Positions 33,901 through 46,561 of a DNA stretch of 64,000 nucleotides are shown here, piece after piece. A program made the translations under genes and the position numbers. The notes beneath the pieces are model-generated. The model was given only the letters and a program-made list of their open reading frames with translations, ran no database searches and was not told the DNA's origin. Source of the DNA: Stereum hirsutum FP-91666 SS1 (taxonomy: Eukaryota > Basidiomycota > Agaricomycetes > Russulales > Stereaceae); the NCBI RefSeq assembly GCF_000264905.1, contig NW_006763154.1, positions 429,125-493,124 of the forward strand. Reading direction: 5' to 3'. The first letter of the stretch is position 1. Each line of letters begins with the position of its first letter.

Positions 33901-34041
33901 CAGCATAGACTTGAAAAAATTTGTACGGTCTATGGAACAAGCACGTTACATAAGTAGCTCGACTCGGAGTCGAACCGAGATCTTCCGTCAACAATTAGGT
34001 CAATTCCGATCCACAATAGAGGACGGACGCGCTATCGAGCT
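30965..34041 (-). repeat. Tandem array of about 12 tRNA-derived SINE-like units
   Basis: tRNA-like heads on the minus strand lie at 30965-30999 (partial), 31178-31279, 31455-31558, 31741-31842, 32016-32113, 32311-32390 (internally deleted), 32560-32654, 32796-32890, 33095-33196, 33354-33461, 33672-33766 and 33956-34041, one every 235-320 bp. Heads keep box A (TAGCGCAACGG), box B (GGTTCGACTCC), 7-bp acceptor-like ends AGCTCGA/TCGAGCT and the T-stem CTCGG/CCGAG. The region replacing the anticodon arm differs in sequence and length. Bodies share minus-strand blocks such as GCTTTGTTCTGCGTCCTGG and GACAGAGTGGCTC. All units point the same way. This is best read as a SINE family amplified in tandem. 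Confidence 0.75.
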
Positions 34042-35431
34042 AGATGACCTCTTTAGTGAAGTTGTGAACCAGTCGAGATATTGACGTTAAAAGACCCGAA
34101 CACAAAACAGAGCAAGACTGATGCGATGAGCGAATCGAAGGCATGTTGACCAGGATGAGAGCGCTAGCAAAGCATCATAGGCCCAAGAACCATAGTTGAT
34201 ACGATCAGAGAGAACTAGAGAACTAGAGAACAACGCGGAGACTCTAGGGCTGCCGGTGGATAGTGGAGGTTGAGAACAAGTTGAAGTTTTGCGCCACCGC
34301 CGCACACCGTGGCTTCTTTGCGTTCGGCCCGCTTTGGGCCCGCTAACCGGCTTTCCGAGCGGACCCGATCGACGTCGGACTCGGACGCGCTTGCTTTTTT
34401 CTCAATGACCACCATCATTCGAGTTCTCTGCTGGGTTTTTGCTGGTGCTCTCGATGCATCGAAGTAAGCTCCGTTCTACTGATGTCGAGGTCGACACAAT
34501 CTCTAAGCTGCCCATATTTATCCCTTGAAGCTCCTGACCTCGCAGCGGCAAAAGTCCATCTGTTTATCTGCCCATCGAGTTCGAGCCGTTTGACAGATCG
34601 TGGATCTCTCTCTCAATTCTCAACCGAGCTCAGTCATTCAAATGGAACGCTCACCTTCCCTCAGCTTCTTTTCACTTTCATACTAATACAGTCATAGAGG
34701 CTCTCCCCGAGCCGCCTGGTGGGATCCCCGCGTCAACGAGGGATCCTCGTTATGATCAGTGCTCGCTTTGACTCTGGCCCGAAATGGACGCTCGGGGCTT
34801 GATGTGGACATATTGTCTTCTTATTGTTGCTGTGGTCTTGGAGTCGGGATTGAATATTACAATATAGCTTGAGTCTGGGATAATTGGGTGCTACTTATCC
34901 AGTGCTTGGGTCCTGGGATCTGCTTGCGACGTACTCTGGTGACTGGAACAGAGTACACGTATTCCTCCGTGAGCGTCCTTCTCCGGGAGTGATGGTCAGG
35001 TCAAGATTGAAGTATGCGAAAAGATCGGGAAAGAGTCGCAGCTCGATGTGACGGACGGCTGTCATCCGCATCATCATGCACTTCTCGCTGGCATTATCAT
35101 CGACCACCGATCCCCGTATAAGCCCCTCGACAAGCTCGCCCTCGCCTTTTCTCCTCTTCCTCCCCTCGCCTCCTGTCCTCTGTCCTCAAAGCCGGGCCAC
35201 ACGCCGCCACGCCACACGATGACGTTCGCAGTTCTCCGCGCGCTGCAGACCATCATCGGCGAAGCCATCGACGACATCGAACGCGTCTATTCCTCCGCCC
35301 ACGTCCCCGCTCCCTCTCCCTTCCCCGCCCACCCGCACTCCTCACCCTCGTCCTCCTGCCCGCCCAGCCCCTTCTCCCTCTCCTCCGGCACAGACCCCGA
35401 CGCCGACGCAGATGGTGAATGGGAACTGGAG
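32580..35431. repeat. Segmental duplication, copy B
   Basis: This is the partner of 23140-25333 in the same orientation, 7-9 kb away. It spans the last six tRNA-like units, a non-coding block (34060-34900) and the promoter plus first about 70 codons of the large O-methyltransferase. It is longer than copy A mainly because it has two more tRNA-like units. As it contains the complete methyltransferase start in its native context, copy B is probably the source. Confidence 0.7.
34042..35218. promoter_or_regulatory. 5' flank of the O-methyltransferase gene
   Basis: Non-coding sequence between the repeat array and the ATG at 35219, largely shared with 24000-25130. A CT-rich tract (about 35130-35190, CTTTTCTCCTCTTCCTCCCC) lies directly before the start, a common feature of fungal promoters. 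No further element can be named. Confidence 0.35.
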
Positions 35432-38400
35432 TCTGCGCCGACGTCGCCACAGAGCCCCGCTTTTCCGAATTTTCCGATCCCGCCGCTCCTTCCTGGTTTT
35501 CAGCCTTCTCCTTCGCCCGATCTTGCGACGGGGCCAGGTCTCAGGAGCGAAAGACTCCATGACTCAGAACCGAAACATCGACCGGAGCCCATTTCCACCG
35601 GCCATCCTCCCTCCACGCCCACTGCCCCCAACACCACCACAACCCCCCGTTCCCGCTTCCTCGCCACCCCCCGCGGCGCCACATCAACCCCAATAGATCC
35701 CCCACCCATCGACTTCCCGGACCTCGACGACGTCTACGCAAAGGACTCTCCCGGCGAGCAATTACTGTCCCATCCGGATGTCGGCGGCGCGGTGTCGAGG
35801 ATCGTGGCGGCGGCGGGACAGATGAGTGTGCTTGTGAGGACGCCATTTTTGACGCTTTGTGATGCGGGGATGGGGGTGCGTTTTTCCTGGTTTCTGTCTT
35901 GAATTCTATTTTTTTGGGTGGAATGTGGAATGACGGGGTGAGCTCTGAGAGCCACATGATGCGGTGTGGCGCCACCCATGGTAGAATGTAGCGCCCGCCG
36001 CCGCGCACGAATTCGAAGTTCGCGGGTGGTGGTGTTAAATCGAGATATCCATCTTCCGTTTTGGAAGGAAGGGATGATTCGCATCTCGGGGATGCACGTA
36101 GGCACGTACGCTCGACGCGGGCCCGGAGAAGTATGTACCGTAATGCGACTTGTCGTGTGGCGCAGGTATGCGCGGCAATTCCCGGTCTACCTCTTTCTCA
36201 ACTTCCACCTTCAGCCTCTAGCCTCCGCACTTCTGCGTTCGCTGCTTGGACTTCGATACTTGTGGTCCGGAATGAGCTCTCAACAGTGTCTTCTCTTCGT
36301 CCTTTGAGTTATGTCTTGCATGCGGGTGCGGAGGCGATGGAGACGTCGCACTGAAAAACCCCGAATATCCATGCAATGCAGATGTATCGATCGAGGGAAG
36401 GTCTTGACTGACCAGCCTACGACCCTCGCTCAGAGAGCTGGATATATGCGTATCACTGGAGATTTGCATCTACTTAGTTCCTCGGTTGCGATTTTGCAGC
36501 CGTTTGGTAGCCAGTACCGCCACGGAGCGTCGGTCGGTAGATATAGCATATATCTTGTTGTGGGCACTGCCGGGTCCTCGCAGTCTTTTCTTTTTTTGGT
36601 TTCATTTTTCGAATACGAGCATGAAGAAACGTATCGCTGACTATTCTCTCCCTTTCTTTCATTCCTCTCTTCTTTGCGACATATCCGCTCTCCTGCTCAC
36701 ATCCTCCCCACGGCACAAACAACAAACAGTATCACCTCCCCGCCTGCCTCCGCTTCATGGAAGCCACGAACGTGCCCGAGATCCTGCGCGAGGCCGGAAA
36801 GGAAGGCATGCATGTGGACGAGATTGGGAAAAGGGTGAAGGGGGTGGAGGCGTGGAAGATTAGTGCGTTTCTTTCCGTACAACCTCGTTTTTGGTGAATG
36901 GGGCCGATGACTGACTGACCTTACCTTCCACGTCCACGTCCACCTTTCAACCATTCGAATTTCATACCGCCGCCCCATCTGCTCACTCCCCCCTCCCGAA
37001 CCTAACACACACACGAACGAACGAACGAACGAAACCCACCACCAAACGAAACTCAAACGAAACAGGCCACATCCTCCGCCTACTAGCAACCCATCACCTC
37101 CTGCGCGAAGTCGAGCCGGACGTGTTCGCGAATAATCGCGTGTCGAGCTTTTTGGATACGGGGAAGGGATGGGAGGAGGTTTTGGGGGCGTGAGTTGTTT
37201 TTTCTTTGTTTGATTTTTTGTTGTGGTTTTTCTAGTTTGGTTTTGGGGGAGAGGGGGTTGAGACGCGTGAATTTTCGGATGAGGAATCGGGGCGTATCGT
37301 CTCGGTTCGAGGAGTTGCTCGTTCGCAGGCACTCTCGAGCGACGTGCGAAGGATCATCGTGTCGTTTGGGGTCTCGTCCGTGAATCGCCGTTGTGTTCGC
37401 ATAGTGCGTAGCTTGGGACGACGGCTCCAGAGTCGGGGGGTCGGAGTGGCTCTCTTGCTCTTATGACGAGGATCGTCGCGTTTGTGGGACGGGACACCGT
37501 TCGTTGGTGATATCCTTCTCGTTGAAGGGAGGGGCAACGAGTGACGAGTGTGGGCTGTCGGTTTCTCGGTCTCCACTCGGCGTGGCCATAGAATGAGCGC
37601 TAATACTTGGATTGGGGGAGGGTCTGTGTTCGTTCGTTTGACTGGTGTGCTTTGCTCCCGTATAAGGACGAATGGTTCCGTGGCTGATTGCTTGGTCCTT
37701 TCTACATCGAACTCTGTCGTTCGTGATAGACTCAGTTGGAACACATCAGGGACTGGTCCTCATTCTATTTTCGACGGTATCCAGCGATTCCTTTCTGATT
37801 ATCGGCGCTCATAATACGTTCATTGATTTCTAGGCCGGAAAAGAAGTATGAGAACACAGAGGGGGCCGCCGCGTTCGTCGCGCTGAAGTGAGTTCTTCGT
37901 CTCATCTCTCATTCATCTTTCCATTCCTCCCATTTCACCTCTCCCCAGCCCATTCCCAACGGCTTTTTGTTTGGCCCACTGGCGCATAATACTAACGACC
38001 CCCCTCATTCACAGCACGGACGAGCTGTTCAAAGCATCCGCATATCTTACAGACTCGCTCCTCCCAGACCTTATGCCCCGCGAAGACGAGATCCTGAAAG
38101 AGCTCGATCCGTTGCCTGCTCCAGATGAAGACATCAACTTCCAGGACCCCGATAAACTCGAAGATGCCCGTCAAGCTCAACAGAATGCGCCTCGAACGGA
38201 AACAGTCCCTTTCCCCACGAGTCCAGTCCACACGACTCCTACGGCCCCTCGTTCCCCCGTTTCTGCCAGCCCCGCCACGAACATGGAGATAAACGTGAAC
38301 ATGACGACGCCCCCGCGAGCAGTTCCGCGTTCGCCGGGGGCTACATCTACCTCGACGACGACGTCCTCAATACGTTTCGGGCATAATCCTAGTCCGTCTG

Positions 38401-41400
38401 CGATCACGATCAGTATGGATGATGCGTTCAGGTTTAAGCCAGTAACGTCTTCGAGAAACCACACTACGACGGACTCTCCGAGAATCGACGCGACGGCGTC
38501 CCCGAGCCTTCGCACTACGACGTCTACATCGCCCAGATTGCGCACGCGGACGCTTTCCTCTCGCCCATTGCGACTCGGACCCCCGTTATCCAAAAAAGAT
38601 ATAAGTGGACCGGTCGGTATATCTGAACATGTGAGCGGAATGGGCGGGATGGAGTTTGGAGGGAAATTGTTTGATCTTGGGCCGGCGATGGGGGCGGAGG
38701 GGACGACGGAGAGGATTGGGACGGGGGAGATGGGGTTGGAGGAGGGGTTTAAGTTGGGTGGGGGTGGGGGTGGTGGATTCAGATTGAGAGACGGGGGATC
38801 TGGATTGAGGGATGCCGGGGTGGAGTCGAACATTAATGGTGATCATCCTGCGCCAGGTCGTCCGTCTGTAAGCCCAGCTCGCGTACGAGGACGGACAAAG
38901 TCGGAACATCGGCCGCAGGGGCAGGTCAAGGGATTGCTTTCGATTCCTATTCTTGACCGTGACTTTGACCCGAATTCCTCTGCTGTGCCCCAGCTGCCTC
39001 TGCCCATTCGACTCAATGCCGACACGGACAGTAGCCCGCGGACGACTATCGACTTATCGGATAGAGAACGCCATTCGGAAGACTTTTATACTAGTAGTCC
39101 CGGCACGTTATCCTCTCCTGCCCGTCTGCGACTCCAGCCTCGGACACATGCTCCGGCGTCTTCATCTTCGTCTTCGGCGTTTTCTGGTGTGACGAGGGTT
39201 AAACCGCCGTCTGTTTCTCCTGATCTTGCGGAATCTACTGCCTCTCTGTATTCTACAGACTCTACACCTCCGCCGCCACCGCCACCAAAGTCGAAACCTG
39301 TTATATCGCGCTTGCAGACTCCCTCGTCGCCTGTTATGTCGAGATTCCAATCTCCCTCGTCTCCTGTTACAGCGAGACACCAGCCCCAGCCTCCTTCGCC
39401 CCCGATAAACGCACGTCTGCAGTTTCCTTCTTCGCCTCTTTCGTCTTCTGCCCTCCAGCCTCCGTCGTCTCCTGTTACGTCTCGCCTACAGTTACAACCC
39501 CCCACATCTCCTGTCACCTCCCGCCTACAACCCCCCACATCCCCCATAACCTCTCGATTCCGCCCGCCCCACTCGCCCTCACCCTCACCCGTGCCCGCGT
39601 CGCCCGCTCCGTCCGTGAACGCCACGCCGAGGACGTTGAGGCGATTTTGGTCGAGGGCGAAGTTGAATGTTTCTGGTTCGGTTCCTAGTGGAGACGAGGG
39701 CGGAGGCGGAGCAGCACCTCCCGCCAGCCCAAGCACGAGAGCGGGCGGGTTATTGAGAGCGCCGTTGTTAAGGCCTTTTAGGGGGTCGCAGTCGAGTTCG
39801 GGGCTTAGCTCGGGGTGGACTGGGAGAGGTGATGTGGGTGCGGATGCGGATGGGGAGCATGGTGGAAGAATCGAGGAAGAACAGAGAATAGAAAGAGGGT
39901 CGTTGGCGTTGCAGAGGGATAGTGTCAATGGGGAGGATCAGGACCTGGATCATCCCTGGGTTGGGATGGGCCGCGTGGCTGCGTTTGAGGAGAGGTTGGG
40001 ATTAGGACATGAGGCGAGGACAGGGGCGGGGGCGGGGGCGGGGGAGTCGACGCAGTCGTTGCCTTTGGATCGGGTTGGGAATGGACATGGACATGGGTAT
40101 ACGCGGAGTCATGATCATGGACAGAACGGGAGTACGCCAGATTTGTCGAATGGTGGTTGTTTTGCTGGTGGTTTTGGTTTTGGACATCCGTCGAGTGCTC
40201 ATATGCCCATTCCGATCTCTACATCGACTTCGACATCGACGGATCCGGATCTGGGTAGGTATCGTCTCCGGTCTGCTGTTGGGGACGGATCCTACGATTC
40301 ACAGACAGGTGATGGCCGTGATTTGAATGGGCATGGACATGGAGGTTTGGCACCACCGCCACAGATACAGATGCATAACGAGGACGAAGGTACGTCTCAG
40401 GATTCAATATTGTCTACTATGATTAAATTTGAGATTGACTCCTTTCTGTGGTCGCTGCAGTACGATCGCGCGAACTCGATCCGTCGACCACGAACGTCAC
40501 GAATCAACATTCCCCTTCCGCCACGAACACGAACGCCACAATCCAACATCCCGCCCCGAACCCGAACACCCCAACCCAACTCCAACCCTCCGGCACTCAA
40601 ACGACGCTCGCCCTCCCGCCCCACCCGCTCACCGCATTCAACCTCTCGCAGCGGACGCGCTCGCATTACTGGGCGTGGCTCGAGGCGCGGGGAAATGAGC
40701 GGAGGCTGGAGAGGTTCGGGAAGGCGATGGGGGGGAGTAGAGGATGGGAAGGGGAAGATGATGGGATGGGGTGTGAGTCGTTTTTCCTTGCGTTGTTTCT
40801 TTGCTGTGCTTCGAGTTCTTCGTTTTGTTTTTTCGTCCTGCTCCGTCATGGGCCACCACGGGGTGATAGGTCACCTTCTGCATATGGAGGGACATCATGC
40901 TCCCAACTTCGATTCATGAGTGTAACTCCGTCAAACACGTGTCTCGCTTCCCTTCAGAGGGAAGGTGAACCAGCCCGCCGTGGTAACTCATAACGGAATA
41001 CTTCACCGTATTGCTTTCTTTTTCTAGTTCGAGCGGGTTTTGGATGTGCGCTGATTTATGACTGCCTTTTCTTGTTGGTCGATCGTTGTTCGGTCGATTG
41101 ATGGCTTAACGTGCCGTCATTCGTTGTGGCGTTCGCCCTATCACCACCACATCACCGCCCATCTCCATTCGTCTCCATCTCTTCACACTCAATCTCGCTC
41201 GCATCCCATGAAATCATGATCAATCTGGATGGGAACCGGATCTATGCAGCGTGGCCCATGACCGCTTTACCGCCCAACTCGCTGATTATCGACGTCGGCG
41301 GCGGCATTGGATCCACGAGTATGAAGCTTGCCGAAGGTTTCCCCGAGCTCAAGTTCGTCGTACAGGATAGGGAGGCCGTCTGCGCCCTTGGGGTCGAGGC

Positions 41401-43224
41401 GTGGAAGGCGAGATGTCCGGAGTTGCTAGAAGCCGGGAGGGCGGTATTTCAAGGTACGTCGTATATCCTTCAACCCCACGCCCTATTTCTCCCTTTGAAT
41501 TCATAATGATATTAATCGCCTTCGAATCCGAATAGTACATGATTTCTTCGCGTCTCAGCCGAAAATGATAGAAAGCGTGACGGGCATCGCGATGGGGCCT
41601 CCCGCGGCGTTCATATTGAGGGTTATATTGCATGATTGGCCCGATGCGTTTGCGAGGAGGATATTGTTGCAGCTTAGGAAGGCGGCGTACGAGGGCGACG
41701 GAGACGAGGATGATGGCAGGCAGCCGACGTATCTGATCATCGGAGATCATTTGTTGCCGTATGCGTGTACGGAGTCGAGGACGGGTGAGTCTGAACGGAA
41801 GGAAGGGGGGAATGAGCGAAAGGGGGATGACAGAGCTACGAAAGAGGAAGAGATTAAGGGCGTGGACAAGTTGAGGGTCGTCAGAGGCGCGAAATGGCCG
41901 CTCCTGGCGAATCTGGGGAAGGCGAGTTCGAACGCTTATTGGATGGACATGACCGTGAGTGTCTCCTACTTTTCTGACCTGGAGTGAACCTCGCTGATCA
42001 TGCTGATGCTATACTTACAACGCGCGAATCGGAATTGGCACACAGATGCAAGTCACTTTCAACGGTCTCGAGCGTACCCTCACGGAGATGATCGCCCTCA
42101 CCGCCTCTGCAGGCTGGAAGATCGTACGTGTCGGTCGTGCCGAAGGCTCTCTGTTCGGCCACATCGTCGCTGTTCCTGCCCCAGTACCCACATCTACCTT
42201 GGACTTGGACTTGGAGGTCGCGGGCTCTGCCGATGATGTCACCCCTGGCGCCATTGCTTCACCCGTCGCAGTATCTCCTAAGAATGACAACATCAACGCG
42301 GGCATCGCGCCGCTTCATGATTCAGAGCCGAACGAAGGAAGGATCATACGCTCCTCCGCCGATATCGAGTTCTCGCCGGCGATATCACAGAGTCAGCTCG
42401 CACTTTCGGAGGCTGCGAGTACGCCGCACATGCAGGCGTTCACCTCGAGCTCGACCGTAGATTCGGGAATGCGGCCTTCGAATTCGACTTCATCTTCGAT
42501 GTATGGACCTCAGATACATTGGAAGGAGCATAATCGGTCTGTGGATGTTGGACCGAGACCACTTATGCAGCCGTCAGGGTCATCGTCTACGATGAAGAAC
42601 TCAGCATGGAACTCATATACGACGGACGAAGCTTTGGATCGTCTAGCCTCCGCGAGTGGAGGTAGTGTGCACAGGACGACGAGCAGTGGCCGTACAGGCG
42701 CAGGAACATCACGACCTGGACGTGGCTCGAGTCGGCCTGGCAGTTCAAGCGGGAGGAGTATGTTCGGTTATGGATCGTTGCCTGCGCACCCTTCGACCAC
42801 TGCCTCCAATGGAACGATCGTATATCGGGGGTTGCACGCTGATGTGGATGGGAAGAGGGCGAAGGGTAAGGGGATGGGAAGTGGAGGTTCGGGTGGGTGG
42901 ATGAGGTGGGTGAAGGGTAAGAAGGCGAAATCTGGGCTTGCGAACGAGGTGGATGCAGGGGAGGGAGGAGATCACGATCATCAGATGGGGAGTATGACGA
43001 CTCCGGCTGGTATGAACGGCGACCAGTCGAACACGGATGGGAAGGCGACGATGCATGAATATAGACCGGGACGATCTCCCCTGCCTTCGTCAGCCGCAGT
43101 TAGTGCTGCCGGCTCAGGAAGTGGTGGGGAAAGTCGTGCGGGGACGCCGAGAGGGGGTAAGAGCATAATGAAGAAGGTGTCACAGATGTTCAATGACGGG
43201 TCAGGAGGTGGAGGAGCGGTGTGA
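35219..43224 (+). CDS. Giant SAM-dependent O-methyltransferase
   Basis: Ten exons in consistent phase give 1,824 residues: 35219-35875, 36730-36862, 37066-37189, 37834-37887, 38015-40389, 40461-40772, 41028-41045 (18 nt), 41250-41453, 41536-41954 and 42046-43224. After an N-terminal half-domain and about 150 low-complexity residues come the winged-helix dimerisation parts (YHLPACLRFMEATNVPEILR; WKISHILRLLATHHLLRE). An insertion of about 800 Ser/Pro/Gly-rich residues follows, nearly all in exon 5. The catalytic domain then resumes: FNLSQRTRSHYWAWLEARGN, SAM motif IIDVGGGIGSTSM, FVVQDRE, catalytic VILHDWPD, and MQVTFNGLERTLTEMIALTA. A low-complexity tail of about 330 residues ends it. Plant/fungal-type O-methyltransferases are usually about 400-480 residues. 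The methyl-transfer motifs look intact; the substrate is unknown. Introns 1 (854 bp) and 3 (644 bp) are unusually long for this genome. Confidence 0.85.
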
Positions 43225-44476
43225 GGCTGCACCCGGGAAGCTTTCACGCATGATATAATTTTCCACGCCGATGGAGCGTTGGGGAAGGCATGCCATATGT
43301 ATGTTAGGATGTGGTTTTCTTCTTGTAGTTTTGGGTTTCATTTGGACAAGAGACGTTTTAGAACACTTTTTCTCTCATTATTGTCTCCTGCTTGGGACTG
43401 CGAGGCCTATGTGCCACTGGTCCATCGTACAGCGCCGTGCAGGCATTCGACATTCTCCGTGGTTCCGAGTCGGATGCTCTATTCTGAGCTCTTCGGATCG
43501 TATGCCTATTAGGCTTCAGGAAGTTCGCTCATGTCCGTTCAAACGCATTGGGGAACACTCACTGCTTCTCCGAAACCTTCTATTACGTCGGATCGTTTGT
43601 TCCTTCTCCAAACATGGCAAACGTTCGTCGCTCGCAGTGCGGCCATTCATATTCCGCTTGTAGTGATAAAATGTCTATCTACCGTCGATCTATCCATTCG
43701 TGGCGAACGGTATCATGAGGTCGAGTCACATCCGAGCAAAGTACATAGATGAAGGAGGTCAGAAGATAGCGTCCTTACTCGCCTGGGGGTAGTGTTCGGG
43801 GATACGATCATGAATCGCTAGCCTCCCACAGACAGACACCCAGTGTTGAAGATCGGCCATCCAACGTGCCAATTAATCATCGCGGAGACTTCGATATCCG
43901 CGCCAAAGACATCTCCGACTCAAAGGTATGCCGAGTGGAATGAAGGAACGTAGAGGTACGTACGTACTTGCACGTACTATAGCAAGTACTGGTGGGACTT
44001 GCAATGATATGTTACGATGTGTGGGTCTAGATATGTGAGATAGAGCCTAGGAAGGACCTCGAACATGAAGGCACACTATCGGTGATTGGGATCCTTCCTG
44101 AGACAGAGCTTGGGCCTCATGGTGGTCCGAGTTGAGAGGGAAGGTCGAACGACGTTGATCATTGTGTGTACATACGTGGGTGTGCCGGCGGAGGTAAGTA
44201 GAGTATGAGGAACCAATCTGATAGCGTGTATAGAGGTCGAGGCATATAGTAGCTTATGTGTAGGATGAAGTGCATGTGGCCAGTGAAAGTATGCGGGTTA
44301 TGTGCAGGATCGTCGTGGGAGGTCATGATATTGTACAAATAAAGGGTGGGATACATAGATACGACAAGAGCCGTTGGGTTTAAATGTCAATATGTGAGAA
44401 AATATGATGACTATAGGGAGAGAAAAGCGTAGGACAAGGACGAAAAGTCAAGTAAGGAAACACCGTATGTGTGGTT
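43225..44476. other. Convergent intergenic region
   Basis: Lies between the 3' ends of the methyltransferase (+) and the transporter (-). Nothing coding is recognised; it probably holds both 3' UTRs and polyadenylation signals. Confidence 0.4.
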
Positions 44477-46561
44477 TCAAGGTTTGGTGGGCGGAGGTTT
44501 ATTTGGTAACTGAAAGGCAAGAAATATACCACCGATAGCCAGTATGCAGAGCAAGATGTATCCGAAATCGCCACCAACGAGGTTGTGCTGTAGAGATAAT
44601 GATAGCAGAGTGGACGGGACGATCGATCCAAGGGAACGCATGAGAGATACGGTCATCTGAGCGAGGCCATTAATGGTTCCGCGAGCATTGTCCGCGACAT
44701 CTTCATTAATGAAGACGAATATGCAACCTACACCAAAGCAGGACTTCAGAGGACGGAAAAATGAAAACAAAAGTGTGAACCGCATACCATATCCTATAGA
44801 GGCGATGATCCAGAAGAACAGCTGCACTATGATGACGGCCCATATGTCGCCGCTCACCGCATGTGGGTCGCTTCGCCTTGCTACATACCCGATGACTGGG
44901 AACATAGCTAAACTGAGCGTGAGGCCGAGGGCTGACGCCACAAATAAGTGCTTCACGCCGAAGCGTCGAATCAGTAGAGGTAGCGCGAGAATGTTGAAAG
45001 TTCCGTTAATGATGTTCCACATGGCGAGGATTATCCCAATCGTAAAGGTACTGAAGTGCAGTCCGCCTTGTGATCGCTGAGAGGAGTAAACGAGAGGTAC
45101 GAGGACATTGATGCACTGGTCGTAATAAGCAAGGAAGGAGTAGTTGGCTATAGCGACGAGGAGTCGGCGGTCCAGAAGAGAGCGTATAGACGCGGGCCGA
45201 CGCGGGTCCTGCGAGGCTGAGGTGACGACAGTAGCGGTACTGGTTCGTGAGACTGAGGAAGAAAGTTCCACATTTCCCCGAACGTATGTGCCCTCAGAAG
45301 CTTCTGAACAAGGTGGACTGCTAACGACGACCTGGCGAGATGTGGATATGACTATCTCGAACGGAGGCTTCTCACTGTCCTCCAAGGGGATGCGCGTAGG
45401 ATGAGTCTGAAATGAAGGACCCGATCAGCCAAACTGACCATCGTAGACAGTGAACTCAGCTCATGCACCTCTTTCAGGAGAAAGACAGCAAATGTGGCCG
45501 CAATCAAGGGCACACAGGCTGCGATGGCACATGGCAGGAAGTCCGGATACTGACGAAAGAATGCTAGTTGGCCCATTGTGGCTGGCCATTTCTCTGCGGG
45601 TTGAGAGAATACGCCTCCTATGATGGGCCTAAGTCGGATAATGAGCTAACGCTAAGACAAGGGTTGCGAGAGCACGGAAGAGACAGACGCTATTGTCCCA
45701 CCAAGACCCCACATCATCGGGAGCATCGAAAACGCTAGAACCGGATATAGTAGGCGCCCAATCATCATTAGAGTTTAAAAGAAAGAAGCTGCATGCTGCA
45801 TACCTTGAGCCATATTCGAAGGGTCTGTCATCTCCGCTATCGTACTTTTAGCGACCTGGGACAGACATTCAGCCCTTTGGTTTTGAGATGAGAACGGCGA
45901 AAAAGGAGTGGATCGCGGTCGAGGGGAAACGGATGAGGGGACAAGGCAAGAATAATTACCCCGATATTGCCGCACAAAGCTCCTTCCGCACATCGCGCCA
46001 GGACAGCACTCCAATATCGGTTTGAGAGTCCAAAACCAAGCGTGGACAGCGTGAGCCCGAATAGGCCAATTATAAGAACCGGCTTTCGACCATAATGATC
46101 TGAGGCACGGCCCCAGGAAAGGACACACAGTGCCTCTGTGGCGTAAAAGCATGCTTCCTACGAGTAATGAGGATCATTGGAAAAAATGACTCATATTCGT
46201 GGCAACTCACGATCGTCCCTGTGGAATGCAAGACAAATTCAATGGGAATGTATGACACAGACGAGTATTCCAACCACGTACCAGTGAAGTATCCCGTCTT
46301 ATTACCATCACCATGGGTGACGCCTGTGGACCTGACGAAGTGGTTGACGAACGGAAATATGACACCTCCAACCACAGGCTCTGCCAGCTGTATCAGGAGT
46401 ACCAGTGCGAGCTGCACTTTGGGTAGAGGATTACGCGTCTTCTGAGACGATAGGGGTGGCGAGCCAGCACTGGGTTGAAGTGCTTCACTTCGAGAGTCCT
46501 CCCCAACGCTACCAAGTACATGAGTGGAGTCCGAGTCGGGAACAACGTTTTGGTGCGTCAT
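44477..46561 (-). CDS. MFS transporter (DHA1-like)
   Basis: Eight exons on the minus strand, all in phase, encode 537 residues: 46282-46561, 46211-46218 (8 nt), 45960-46157, 45804-45855, 45689-45734, 45469-45628, 44788-45406 and 44477-44727. A polar N-terminus of about 50 residues precedes TM1 (VQLALVLLIQLAEPVVGGVI). The loop 2-3 signature GRASDHYGRKPVLIIG matches MFS motif A, preceded by YATEALCVLSW. TIAPIIGGVFSQPAEKWP marks the middle of the first half. A long cytoplasmic loop (about 45130-45400) separates the halves, and GCIFVFIN...GTINGLAQMTVSLMRS closes the second. It resembles the fungal DHA1/YCR023C-type proton-coupled exporters. Its position beside the methyltransferase, ene-reductase and NRPS-like genes suggests metabolite export, but this is inference. 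Confidence 0.88.

Noticed and set aside
37005..37035. ACGA repeat in methyltransferase intron 2
   Set aside because: Simple microsatellite with no sign of function.
38177..39928. Long minus-strand frames opposite the methyltransferase insertion
   Set aside because: They mirror the Ser/Pro codon bias of the plus-strand exon, which has consistent splice phases and domain context.
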